A stretch of DNA of 14,542 bases. Origin: Sulfuricella sp. GTDB lineage: Bacteria > Pseudomonadota > Gammaproteobacteria > Burkholderiales > Sulfuricellaceae. Shown in pieces: positions 1 to 6,440 of the stretch (position 1 is its first letter; every line of letters starts with the position of its first letter). The notes below the pieces were generated by a model that was not told the origin of the DNA, made no database searches, and saw only the letters and a program-made list of their open reading frames with translations. The stretch spans positions 1 to 14,542 of the forward strand of contig JAIOJM010000371.1 of assembly GCA_019911785.1 (NCBI GenBank), read 5' to 3'. A program made the translations under genes and the position numbers.

Positions 1-387
1 TTCGCTGCCCGGCATGAAGTCGAGGTCGAGCAGGCGGCTGCGGAAGAACAGATGCACCTGGCTGATGTGCGGCAGATTGTAGAGCGCGTAGAGGGCGACG
101 ATTTCCACGCGGGCGTGCGCCTCCTCCGCGGTTTCGCGCGCCGCCGCCTGAGCCGTGGTTTCGTGGTTTTCCATGAACCCCGCCGGCAGGGTCCACAGCC
201 CGTAGCGCGGTTCGATGGCGCGGCGGCACAGCAGAATCTTGTCCTCCCATTCGGGGATCGCGCCGACGACCATTTTCGGATTTTCGTAATGGATGGCGCC
301 GCAGATGCCGCACATGTGGCGTGGCAGGTGGTCTCCGGGCGGGGTTTTCAGCTCTACTTTGGCACCGCAATGGCTGCAATAATTCAT
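1..387 (-). CDS. Zinc-ribbon NUDIX hydrolase, partial (3' end outside window)
   Basis: Reading the minus strand from the ATG at 387 gives 129 codons open to the window edge, so the C-terminus is missing. An N-terminal zinc ribbon has C4-x2-C7 and C26-x2-C29. A NUDIX box follows: G70, E76, R84-E85 and E88-E89 fit Gx5Ex7REUxEE, but the usual late Gly is His91. NUDIX enzymes hydrolyse nucleoside diphosphates linked to another moiety; ribbon-bearing members include NADH-pyrophosphatase-like and ADP-ribose-type enzymes. The substrate cannot be read from this fragment. The E-rich box suggests an active, metal-binding enzyme, presumably cytosolic. No strong Shine-Dalgarno precedes the start. The gene is divergent from everything to its right and is probably unrelated to the motility cluster. 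Confidence 0.88.
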   Translation of the reverse strand, partial: MNYCSHCGAKVELKTPPGDHLPRHMCGICGAIHYENPKMVVGAIPEWEDKILLCRRAIEPRYGLWTLPAGFMENHETTAQAAARETAEEAHARVEIVALYALYNLPHISQVHLFFRSRLLDLDFMPGSE

Positions 388-455
388 CGTCTGAAGTTAC
401 CAAAAAAAGCGGCGGATGGATAGGGGTTGGCTTCTTTCGGCTTTTGCACATTTAC

Positions 456-477
456 TGTGGATAACTCTGTGGAGAAC
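456..477. promoter_or_regulatory. Pair of DnaA-box-like sites
   Basis: TGTGGATAA at 456-464 is the exact complement of the consensus DnaA box TTATCCACA. A second site, TGTGGAGAA at 469-477, differs by one base and has the same orientation 13 bp on. The pair lies about 70 bp upstream of the NUDIX start, beside an AT-rich stretch. It could be a DnaA-regulated promoter, a DnaA titration site or chance. No dnaA, dnaN, gyrB or rpmH gene is visible, so an origin is not supported. Confidence 0.4.
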
Positions 478-684
478 CTGTCTTGATCATCCTTAAGTGT
501 CTTGCAGGAAAGGGATTTTGTTGCGAAGCTCAAAAAATCTCCTAAAAATTAAATGCATAAAATCAACAAGATATGTAAATATGCCATGACATCATGGGCT
601 TAGTCGCCAATGCGCATCCATCCCGTGCAAAGTGTGAATCAATTGCAGCTGACGAGCATGTTTACGTCATTGCCAATGCCTTAA

Positions 685-714
685 TTGGTAAGTGTTTTTT
701 CGGAAGAATAAACT
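685..714 (+). promoter_or_regulatory. Possible sigma-70 promoter for the cyclase gene
   Basis: TTGGTA (685-690) and TAAACT (709-714), 18 bp apart, each match the sigma-70 hexamers at four of six positions. Transcription from here would include the inverted-repeat leader. This is a weak match chosen from an AT-rich stretch, where chance hits are common. Confidence 0.2.
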
Positions 715-751
715 TATTGCGGTAGTTTTTTAGTTCTTCCGGCATTCAAGA

Positions 752-841
752 AAGCCGCCAGCATGCCGTTAATGCATGCAGATGGCGGGATAAGGCTTCC
801 TCCAGCCCGGTGTCCACCCGGTGAGGATCGGCTGGCGGCTT
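752..841 (+). promoter_or_regulatory. Candidate structured 5' leader of the HDOD-REC-GGDEF gene
   Basis: An 11-bp perfect inverted repeat (752-762 with 831-841; core AGCCGCCAGC / GCTGGCGGCT) could close a 68-nt loop. Shorter complementary pieces lie inside: GCC/GGC at 765-767 and 784-786, CCTC/GAGG at 799-802 and 823-826, and an octamer palindrome TGCATGCA. The structure ends 26 nt before the ATG at 868, a position suited to control of translation. It does not show the conserved blocks of the c-di-GMP-I riboswitch. The alternative upstream ATG at 763 would place it inside the coding region. Confidence 0.35.
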
Positions 842-867
842 CGGCAGAAAACCAACAAGACCAGACT

Positions 868-2799
868 ATGCGCCTAATGGATTATTCCAAGCTTGTTGAC
901 CTGAAAACATCGGGAAGACTGCCATCGCCCAAAGGGGTGGCGCTCGCGGTCATGCAGCTCACTCAGCAGGACGATGTGACAAACCATGAGATCGCGCGGG
1001 TCATCAAGTCCGACCCGGCCCTTGCCGCGCGTATCATCAAAGCCGCGAATGCCGCCGACCTGGGAAGGCGGCCGGTGGCATCGGTGCCGGATGCCTTGGT
1101 GGTGCTCGGTCTGCCGACGGTCAGGCAGCTCGTGCTGGGTTTCTCGCTGCTGTCCAGTTACCGCGATGGCCAATGCCGGGATTTCGACTACCAGGGTTTC
1201 TGGTCGCATTCCCTGGTTACCGCCATTGCGACCCAGGCGATCAGTCTGCGGACCATGGCCGCCTCCCCCGAGGAAACTTTTGTCAGCGGGCTGCTGAGTC
1301 GGGTCGGGTGCCTGGCCCTGGCCACCCTCTATCCGGACGGGTATTCGCAGGTGCTCAAGAAGCTGAACGGCGACCCGGTGCAGAAACTGGCGGCCCTGGA
1401 ACAGCAGGTGTTCGCCATGGACCACAATGAACTGACCGCGGCATTGCTGGCTGACTGGGGGATACCCAAGGTGCTGGTGGAGCCGGCCTATCACCACGAG
1501 AATCCGGCGGCCGCCAACTTCGCCGATGGCTCGCGGTCCAGTATCCTGGTGCATTCACTGCATCTCGCATCGCATCTTGCGGACATCTGCCTGGCTCCGG
1601 AGAAAGTTCGCCGGGCAATGTTGCCAGGTCTGTTCCGGATGGGAGCACGGATCGGGGTCGAGGCCAATGAAATGACCGCTCTGGGCGATCAAATCGTCAA
1701 GGAATGGCAGGAGTGGGGCAGGATACTCGACGTCGAGACCCGCGAGGTGCCGGCCTTCGACGATCTGGCCAGTCCCGGCGCGCCCGGTCCGGAAGCGGCC
1801 GGCACGCACCAGGCTTCTGTCACCGCGGTGCCTTGCAAGCTGCGGCTTCTGGTCGTGGAGAACGACCCCGCGCTCAGGCGGGTGCTTGAGAACACCATGG
1901 GGGAGGCGGGCCACACCGTGTTCACCGCCAGCGATGGCAAGGAGGGGCTGGAACTGGCCCTGGGGTTGCGGCCCCAATTGATCATCACCGAGTGGGCAAT
2001 GCCGGAAATGGACGGCATCAGTTTCTGCAAGGTGTTGCGGCAGACCAAGGCCGGCCGCAGGGTCTATGTGCTGATCCTCTCCGACTCGGATGACGACCAG
2101 AAACTGATCGAGGCCTTTGAGGCTGGCGCGGACGACTACATCGTCAAACCGTTCGATCCCATGGTGCTGGGCGCAAGGCTGCGTGCCGGGCAACGGGTCA
2201 TCCAGTTGCAGGACGAGATCGAGCTTGACCGGCAGGATATCCGGCGCATCGCGACCGAACTGGCTGTCTCCAACCGGCGCTTGCAGCAAGTGGCGCTAAC
2301 CGATCCTCTGACCGGGGTTCCCAACCGGCGTTTCGCCATGGAGCGCCTCGACCAGGAATGGGCTGCCGCCAACCGCAGCGGGCACCCATTGTCGTGTCTG
2401 GTGATCGATGTGGACCATTTCAAGCAGGTAAACGACACCTATGGCCATGACATCGGCGACGAGGTGCTGAAACTGACGGCTGAAACGCTCAAGCGTTTCA
2501 GCCGCGTCCAGGACACGGTAAGCCGGGTGGGTGGCGAGGAATTTCTGGTCATTTGCCCGGATACCGATGCCACAGCGGCTCACCAATGCGCAGATCGCCT
2601 GCGCAAGGCAGTGGCGGCTGCGCCCATGGATGCCGGGGGCTTCACCATCCAGGTCACCATCAGTATCGGGGTGGCCACCAGGGACAAAACCATGGCCGAC
2701 CCCGATGCCCTGACCAAGCTGGCAGACCGCGCCGTTTACCAAGCCAAGCGCGCCGGGCGAAACCGCACAGTGGCCGGCAAGGCGAGCGGCACCGAGTAA
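868..2799 (+). CDS. HDOD-REC-GGDEF diguanylate cyclase with degenerate receiver
   Basis: A 643-residue cytosolic protein with three parts. An HDOD domain spans about residues 13-215. A receiver domain spans about 326-445. A GGDEF domain runs from about 476 to 636, with GGEEF at 555-559 and an inhibitory-site RVQD at 546-549, exactly five residues upstream. It should make c-di-GMP from two GTP with product inhibition. In the receiver the phospho-acceptor Asp is Glu375 (motif ITEWAMPEMDG) and the acidic pocket reads E331-N332-D333, while K427 is kept, so classic phosphorylation is unlikely. The start is uncertain. ATG 868 is preferred because the homologous region begins just after it and the upstream stretch looks non-coding; ATG 763 would add 35 residues and ATG 877 would remove three. 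None has a good Shine-Dalgarno. It sits directly upstream of the flhDC regulatory region. Confidence 0.88.
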   Translation: MRLMDYSKLVDLKTSGRLPSPKGVALAVMQLTQQDDVTNHEIARVIKSDPALAARIIKAANAADLGRRPVASVPDALVVLGLPTVRQLVLGFSLLSSYRDGQCRDFDYQGFWSHSLVTAIATQAISLRTMAASPEETFVSGLLSRVGCLALATLYPDGYSQVLKKLNGDPVQKLAALEQQVFAMDHNELTAALLADWGIPKVLVEPAYHHENPAAANFADGSRSSILVHSLHLASHLADICLAPEKVRRAMLPGLFRMGARIGVEANEMTALGDQIVKEWQEWGRILDVETREVPAFDDLASPGAPGPEAAGTHQASVTAVPCKLRLLVVENDPALRRVLENTMGEAGHTVFTASDGKEGLELALGLRPQLIITEWAMPEMDGISFCKVLRQTKAGRRVYVLILSDSDDDQKLIEAFEAGADDYIVKPFDPMVLGARLRAGQRVIQLQDEIELDRQDIRRIATELAVSNRRLQQVALTDPLTGVPNRRFAMERLDQEWAAANRSGHPLSCLVIDVDHFKQVNDTYGHDIGDEVLKLTAETLKRFSRVQDTVSRVGGEEFLVICPDTDATAAHQCADRLRKAVAAAPMDAGGFTIQVTISIGVATRDKTMADPDALTKLADRAVYQAKRAGRNRTVAGKASGTE

Positions 2800-2818
2800 A
2801 AAAATTTTGCAACGGGGC

Positions 2819-2845
2819 TAAAGTCCCTCCGGATTTTGCCGATAA
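2819..2845 (+). promoter_or_regulatory. FliA (sigma-28) promoter, near-consensus
   Basis: TAAAGTCC (2819-2826), an 11-bp spacer, then GCCGATAA (2838-2845). The enteric FliA consensus is TAAAGTTT-N11-GCCGATAA, so the -10 element is exact, the spacing is exact, and the -35 element matches at six of eight. It begins 19 bp after the cyclase stop codon. The next recognised gene is flhD, 458 bp on. Confidence 0.75.
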
Positions 2846-3150
2846 GCTCTCAGCGGCCGCAGTTTCTGGCCTGCCGGTTTGGCCGGAGGATGCGCCAAAG
2901 CTGCTGAAGCTGGCGGCATGCACGGATGCAGAGCATGAAAATCGAGCGAGCACAGTTCATCTACCCGGAAGCAACTTTGAAAAGCGAAACCTGACATTGA
3001 CATGATTCAACGTTCCTGCGCGTTCCTTTAGTTCTCAATTGGTATCCCCAAAGAAACGCGCCCCGGTATAAGGGTAACGGCATCCAGCCGCGCCGCTGCT
3101 CCCCCTGCTGTTCCGGATTCAGCCGGACAGAAGGGGTTGTTTTGCCCATT

Positions 3151-3169
3151 TGTAGGAAAACTTCCTACA
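3151..3169. promoter_or_regulatory. Perfect palindrome upstream of flhD, probable operator
   Basis: TGTAGGAAAACTTCCTACA has 8-bp perfectly complementary arms (3151-3158 and 3162-3169) around AAC, 134 bp before the flhD start. Its size and form resemble dyads bound by dimeric LuxR/NarL-type response regulators. The half-site TTCCTA resembles the BvgA heptad TTTCCTA, though arm orientation is inverted. The cognate regulator is unknown. As RNA it would make a tight hairpin, so a leader role is also possible. Confidence 0.5.
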
Positions 3170-3192
3170 TTCCGGTTGCGACAGACCTCACA

Positions 3193-3219
3193 AAAAAATC
3201 AGAGCCAGTCCGATTTTTT
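3193..3219 (+). repeat. A/T inverted repeat in the flhD leader
   Basis: AAAAAATC (3193-3200) and GATTTTTT (3212-3219) are perfect 8-bp arms around an 11-nt loop. As RNA it would be a weak A-U stem ending in a U-run. It could be an attenuator or weak terminator of the long upstream transcript. The low GC of the stem argues against strong termination. Confidence 0.3.
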
Positions 3220-3302
3220 CCCGCCCGCTTCCGTTTCAGAATGGTTACCAAGGTGAAATCGTTCGGGCCCCCCAACGAGCCAACTGGAATAGGAGGCGCA
3301 AC

Positions 3303-3620
3303 ATGAACATCGATCAGTTGATGGGTGAAATCAAGGAACTCAATCTCAGCTTCCTGCTGCTGGCGCAGCAGATGCTGCGAGAGGACAAGGACTCCGCAAT
3401 ATACCGTCTGGGGATCAGCCAGGATCTGGCAGGCATCCTCGAACATCTGACTCCCGGGCAGATCCTGAAAATGGCCGGATCCAATATGCTGCTGTGCCGG
3501 TTCCGGTTTGACGATCACCTGATCCTGGACATGCTCGCCGGTTACACCAGGGAACGCACCATGGCGAGCTCACACGCGGCAATCCTCATGGCGGACCAGC
3601 CGGTGGAACAGCTTACCTGA
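3303..3620 (+). CDS. flhD: Flagellar transcriptional activator FlhD
   Basis: A 105-residue protein that reads as FlhD throughout: the N-terminal helix with NLSFLLLAQQML, then RLGIS, then NMLLCRFRFDDH. Cys65 is at the position of the E. coli FlhD intersubunit cysteine. FlhD pairs with FlhC to form the heterohexameric activator of class II flagellar promoters; FlhD positions FlhC, which carries the zinc site. AGGAGG at 3291-3296, 6 nt upstream, fixes the start. flhC follows after 46 bp, so the two are presumably co-transcribed. Upstream are a palindromic site and a distant FliA-type promoter. Confidence 0.96.
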   Translation: MNIDQLMGEIKELNLSFLLLAQQMLREDKDSAIYRLGISQDLAGILEHLTPGQILKMAGSNMLLCRFRFDDHLILDMLAGYTRERTMASSHAAILMADQPVEQLT

Positions 3621-3666
3621 GGATGTATCGCGGTTTTGAACACAGTGTTTCTGGAGGACAAAGATC

Positions 3667-4218
3667 ATGCGCAATAAGAGCGTAGTAGCCGAGGCCAGGC
3701 AGATTCAGATGGCCGTCGATCTGATCAATCTCGGCGCCAGGTTGCAGGTGCTGGAAGTTGAAACCGCGCTGAGCCGGGAAAGGCTTTTAAAGCTCTACAA
3801 GGAAGTGAAGGGTGAATCGCCACCCAAGGGAATGCTGCCTTATTCCACGGACTGGTTTGTGAGCTGGCTACCCAACATTCATTCTTCGCTGTTCATAGAC
3901 ATTTTTCGATATCTCGCCACTCACACGGATGCCAGGGGCATCAATGCCATTGTCAAGAGCTACAAGCTCTACCGGGAGCACGTGGCAGCCAATGGTCTCG
4001 AAAACGTGTTGAGCCTGACCCGGGCGTGGACGCTCGTCCGTTTTTTCGATGGGAAATTGCTGCAAACCGCGCCGTGCACCCGGTGCAAGGGCCATTTTGT
4101 CGTGCATACCCATAATCTCTATGACAATTTCGTATGCGGACTGTGCCATGTTCCATCCCGCGCAGGCAAAACCAAAAAGTCCATGGCAGTCTTCAACGCC
4201 GATCTGGAAGCGGCCTGA
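3667..4218 (+). CDS. flhC: Flagellar transcriptional activator FlhC
   Basis: A 183-residue protein. The structural zinc site is intact: C137-x2-C140 and C157-x2-C160, at the same residue numbers as in E. coli FlhC. The family role is to bind DNA with FlhD as a hexameric complex and recruit sigma-70 RNA polymerase to class II flagellar operons. GGAGGA at 3653-3658, 8 nt before the ATG, supports the start. motA follows after 226 bp of dyad-rich DNA, so motAB may be read through or have its own promoter. Confidence 0.96.
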   Translation: MRNKSVVAEARQIQMAVDLINLGARLQVLEVETALSRERLLKLYKEVKGESPPKGMLPYSTDWFVSWLPNIHSSLFIDIFRYLATHTDARGINAIVKSYKLYREHVAANGLENVLSLTRAWTLVRFFDGKLLQTAPCTRCKGHFVVHTHNLYDNFVCGLCHVPSRAGKTKKSMAVFNADLEAA

Positions 4219-4350
4219 AAAGTAGAGGCCGGGATCGCGCCCAACGCCTCACTCAGGGGCAACTTCCCTTCTGTTTCACCGACCTTCAGACCTTCAACAC
4301 GGAATAGGGGGGCGTTTTTGCCCTTATTCGAAACTTCGGCGCGTTGCCAG

Positions 4351-4408
4351 CAGCGCTAAGCTTGCTGCACGTATGTTTGCAGCGCTGGCCGGACGTACTC
4401 CGCCGGCC
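4351..4408. repeat. Inverted repeats in the flhC-motA gap
   Basis: CAGCGCT (4351-4357) pairs with AGCGCTG (4381-4387). Next to it GGCCGG (4387-4392) pairs with CCGGCC (4403-4408). A smaller GGGC-GTTTTT-GCCC hairpin lies at 4310-4323 with a poor T-run. The gap thus holds several potential hairpins between flhC and motA. They may act in RNA processing, weak termination or regulator binding. No FliA-type promoter was found here. Confidence 0.35.
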
Positions 4409-4444
4409 GACACCGTTTAATTCTGTCTGATTGGGTATCGCAGA

Positions 4445-5305
4445 ATGCTGGTCATCCTCGGTTACATCATAGTCACGGCTTCCATCTTCGGTGGGTTCGC
4501 GCTGGCTGGTGGCCATCTCGCTGCCCTGCTTCAGCCCCTTGAGCTCCTGATGATCGGCGGCGGGGCGGCGGGCGCCTTCGTGGTCGGCAATTCCGGAAAG
4601 GCCATCAAGGCCACCATGAAGGCGCTCCCGAGCGTGCTCAAGGGCTCGAGTTACAACAAGGCGCTGTACATGGAGCTGATGGCGCTGCTCTACGAAATCC
4701 TGGCGAAAGTGCGCAAGGAGGGGCTGATGTCCATCGAGGCGGACGTGGACAGTCCCAAGGAGAGCGCGCTCTTTTCCAAATATCCCAAGATCCTGTCCAA
4801 CCACCATGCCGTCGAGTTTCTCACCGATTACCTGAGGCTGATGGTGGGGGGCAACCTCAACGCCATGGAAATCGAGAACATCATGGATAGCGAAATCGAA
4901 ACCCACCATCACGAAGGCGAGGTGCCCGCCCATATCATCCAGAAAGTCGGGGATGGGCTGCCCGCGTTCGGCATTGTCGCCGCGGTGATGGGGGTGGTGC
5001 ACACCATGGAATCCGTGGGTCTGCCGCCAGCGGAACTGGGGATACTCATCGCCCATGCGCTGGTGGGGACATTCCTCGGGATTCTTCTGGCATACGGCTT
5101 CGTCGGCCCGCTTTCGGGCCGCCTGGAACAAAGCGCCAACGAGGCCACCAAGCTGCTGCAGTGCATGAAAGTGACTCTCCTGGCCAGTCTCAATGGCTAC
5201 TCGCCGGCCTTGGCGGTGGAATTCGGAAGAAAAGTGCTGTATTCCACCGAACGCCCCTCGTTCAGTGAACTGGAAGAACATGTCAAGCAGAGCAAGAACA
5301 AGTAA
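4445..5305 (+). CDS. motA: Flagellar motor stator protein MotA
   Basis: A 286-residue inner-membrane protein, close to E. coli MotA along its length and starting at the same residue (MLVILGY). It has hydrophobic segments near residues 1-20 and 30-50 and two in the C-terminal half. The cytoplasmic charges that touch the rotor, R90 and E98, are present. The conserved prolines in GDGLPAFG and NGYSPALAVEFG are kept. MotA with MotB forms the ion-driven stator. The Shine-Dalgarno is poor (GGGTA about 10 nt upstream), but homology fixes the start. motB follows after 17 bp. Sequence likeness to E. coli suggests proton use, which is an inference. Confidence 0.96.
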   Translation: MLVILGYIIVTASIFGGFALAGGHLAALLQPLELLMIGGGAAGAFVVGNSGKAIKATMKALPSVLKGSSYNKALYMELMALLYEILAKVRKEGLMSIEADVDSPKESALFSKYPKILSNHHAVEFLTDYLRLMVGGNLNAMEIENIMDSEIETHHHEGEVPAHIIQKVGDGLPAFGIVAAVMGVVHTMESVGLPPAELGILIAHALVGTFLGILLAYGFVGPLSGRLEQSANEATKLLQCMKVTLLASLNGYSPALAVEFGRKVLYSTERPSFSELEEHVKQSKNK

Positions 5306-5322
5306 GCGTCCAGGAGCTGCTC

Positions 5323-6258
5323 ATGGACGATGAATCGAAACGGCCCATCGTCGTCAAGCGAATCACGAAGAAGGCCGGCGGTGGTCATCATGGCGGCGCG
5401 TGGAAGATCGCCTATGCGGATTTCGTCACTGCGATGATGGCATTCTTCCTGCTGATGTGGCTGATGGGGTCCACCGCCAAGGGGGACCTGGAGGGCATCG
5501 CGGAGTACTTCAAGACGCCACTCAAGGTCGCCCTCGCCGGCGGCTCGGGCAGCGGCGACAGCTCCCACGTCATCAAGGGCGGCGGCAAGGACCTGACGCG
5601 TTCGGAGGGGCAGGTCAAGAAAGGCGAGCGGCTGGAAGAGAAGAAAACCATCAATATCAAGGCGGCCGAGGCGGAGGTGTTGCGCAATGAATTACTCAAG
5701 CTCAAGGAGTTGAAGTCCAGGCTGGAAAAGGCCATAGAGGCCAACCCGATCTTGCGGCAATTCAAGAAGCAGCTGCTGCTGGATATCACCGACGAAGGCC
5801 TGAGGATCCAGATCGTGGATGAGAAAAACCGCCCCATGTTCGCCAGCGGCAGCGCCGAACTGCAACCGTACACCAGGGACATCCTGCATGAAATCGGCCG
5901 GACCCTGAACGAAGTGAGCAACAAGGTCAGCCTTTCCGGGCACACCGACGCGACGCCCTATCCTTCTGGCGAAAAGGGCTATAGCAACTGGGAGCTGTCC
6001 GCCGACCGTGCCAACGGTTCGCGCCGCGAACTGATCGCAGGGGGGATGGAAGAGGGAAAGATCCTGCGCGTCGTGGGGCTGTCCTCGGCGGTGCTGTTCG
6101 ACAAGGTCGACCCGTTCAACCCGGTTAACCGGCGCATCAGCATCATTGTGATGAACAAGAAAACCGAGGAAATGATCAGCAGGGATGGCGGTTCTGTCGC
6201 AGTGAGCAACGAAACGGGGTTCAGCCAGGAAATGATCGGCCCCGTCAGGAAGCAGTAA
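5323..6258 (+). CDS. motB: Flagellar motor stator protein MotB
   Basis: A 311-residue inner-membrane protein. A short basic cytoplasmic N-terminus leads into one membrane helix (about residues 29-49) carrying D33, the counterpart of the proton-binding D32 of E. coli. A periplasmic plug and linker follows, then an OmpA-like peptidoglycan-binding domain (about 160-280) with SGHTDATPY (D209), ELSADRAN and NRRISI. It anchors the MotA-MotB stator to the cell wall. AGGAG at 5312-5316, 6 nt from the ATG, fixes the start. It is coupled to motA. The next transcription unit begins at a FliA-type promoter 53 bp after its stop. Confidence 0.96.
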   Translation: MDDESKRPIVVKRITKKAGGGHHGGAWKIAYADFVTAMMAFFLLMWLMGSTAKGDLEGIAEYFKTPLKVALAGGSGSGDSSHVIKGGGKDLTRSEGQVKKGERLEEKKTINIKAAEAEVLRNELLKLKELKSRLEKAIEANPILRQFKKQLLLDITDEGLRIQIVDEKNRPMFASGSAELQPYTRDILHEIGRTLNEVSNKVSLSGHTDATPYPSGEKGYSNWELSADRANGSRRELIAGGMEEGKILRVVGLSSAVLFDKVDPFNPVNRRISIIVMNKKTEEMISRDGGSVAVSNETGFSQEMIGPVRKQ

Positions 6259-6268
6259 CCATGCAGAT

Positions 6269-6309
6269 CCGGGCTGCTTTCGAGCGGGCCATGTCTGCAA
6301 CAAGCCCGG
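6269..6309 (+). terminator. Inverted repeat after motB, possible terminator or attenuator
   Basis: CCGGGCT (6269-6275) and AGCCCGG (6303-6309) are perfect 7-bp arms around a 27-nt loop. They end directly before the -35 element of the next promoter. There is no T-tract, so an intrinsic terminator is not well supported; the element might mark the end of the motAB message. Confidence 0.25.
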
Positions 6310-6310
6310 C

Positions 6311-6337
6311 TAAACTTTCCGCCGATACTGCCGTTAA
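6311..6337 (+). promoter_or_regulatory. FliA (sigma-28) promoter for the MCP-che unit
   Basis: TAAACTTT (6311-6318), 11-bp spacer, GCCGTTAA (6330-6337). Each element differs from the enteric consensus TAAAGTTT-N11-GCCGATAA at one position. It lies 103 bp upstream of the MCP start. This fits class III (late flagellar) control of the MCP and the downstream chemotaxis genes. Confidence 0.75.
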
Positions 6338-6440
6338 TTACCGAAGCCAGTTGGCAAACCCGCCGTCCAGTCCGACCCGGAAATTCGAGCGCTGCTGCCA
6401 ACGTTGCCGGAAACCTTATTGCTGCAAAAGGAGATAGTCC

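Larger units (their letters stand above)
388..867. other. AT-rich divergent intergenic region
   Basis: About 480 bp separate the NUDIX start from the chosen start of the cyclase gene. I see no convincing gene. From roughly 500 to 750 the DNA is clearly AT-richer than the flanking genes. It holds a DnaA-box-like pair (456-477), a short dyad CCATGA-CA-TCATGG (584-597), two copies of GCCAATGC (606-613 and 672-679), a weak sigma-70-like promoter, and a leader inverted repeat (752-841). Promoters for both divergent genes should lie here. Confidence 0.6.
2800..3302 (+). other. flhDC upstream regulatory region
   Basis: About 500 bp without a convincing gene. Contents: a FliA-type promoter (2819-2845), a perfect 19-bp palindrome (3151-3169), an A/T inverted repeat (3193-3219) and the flhD ribosome site (AGGAGG, 3291-3296). 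An isolated TATAAG at 3067-3072 and TTGACA at 2997-3002 lack properly spaced partners. The longest ATG-started mini-ORF I see after the promoter is 22 codons (about 2925-2993), with no good ribosome site. The long distance suggests a long untranslated leader or an unrecognised small RNA. Confidence 0.6.

Noticed and set aside
52..423. Plus-strand 123-codon frame at the left end
   Set aside because: It lies opposite the NUDIX gene, which has both a zinc ribbon and a NUDIX box on the minus strand.
388..760. Chromosomal origin of replication
   Set aside because: Only two DnaA-box-like sites and no dnaA, dnaN, gyrB or rpmH nearby.
752..841. c-di-GMP-I (GEMM) riboswitch
   Set aside because: The conserved blocks of that riboswitch are not present, though a structured leader is still possible.
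763..867. N-terminal extension of the cyclase from ATG 763
   Set aside because: The 35 extra residues look non-coding and overlap a strong inverted repeat. The start remains uncertain, but 868 fits the domain boundary better.
2925..2993. 22-codon mini-ORF downstream of the FliA-type promoter, possible FlgM or leader peptide
   Set aside because: Too short for FlgM, no good ribosome site and no recognisable motif.
3067..3072. TATAAG as a sigma-70 -10 element for flhDC
   Set aside because: No -35-like hexamer at 16-18 bp upstream.
4286..5281. 331-codon minus-strand frame over motA
   Set aside because: Antisense to an unmistakable motA; no motif.
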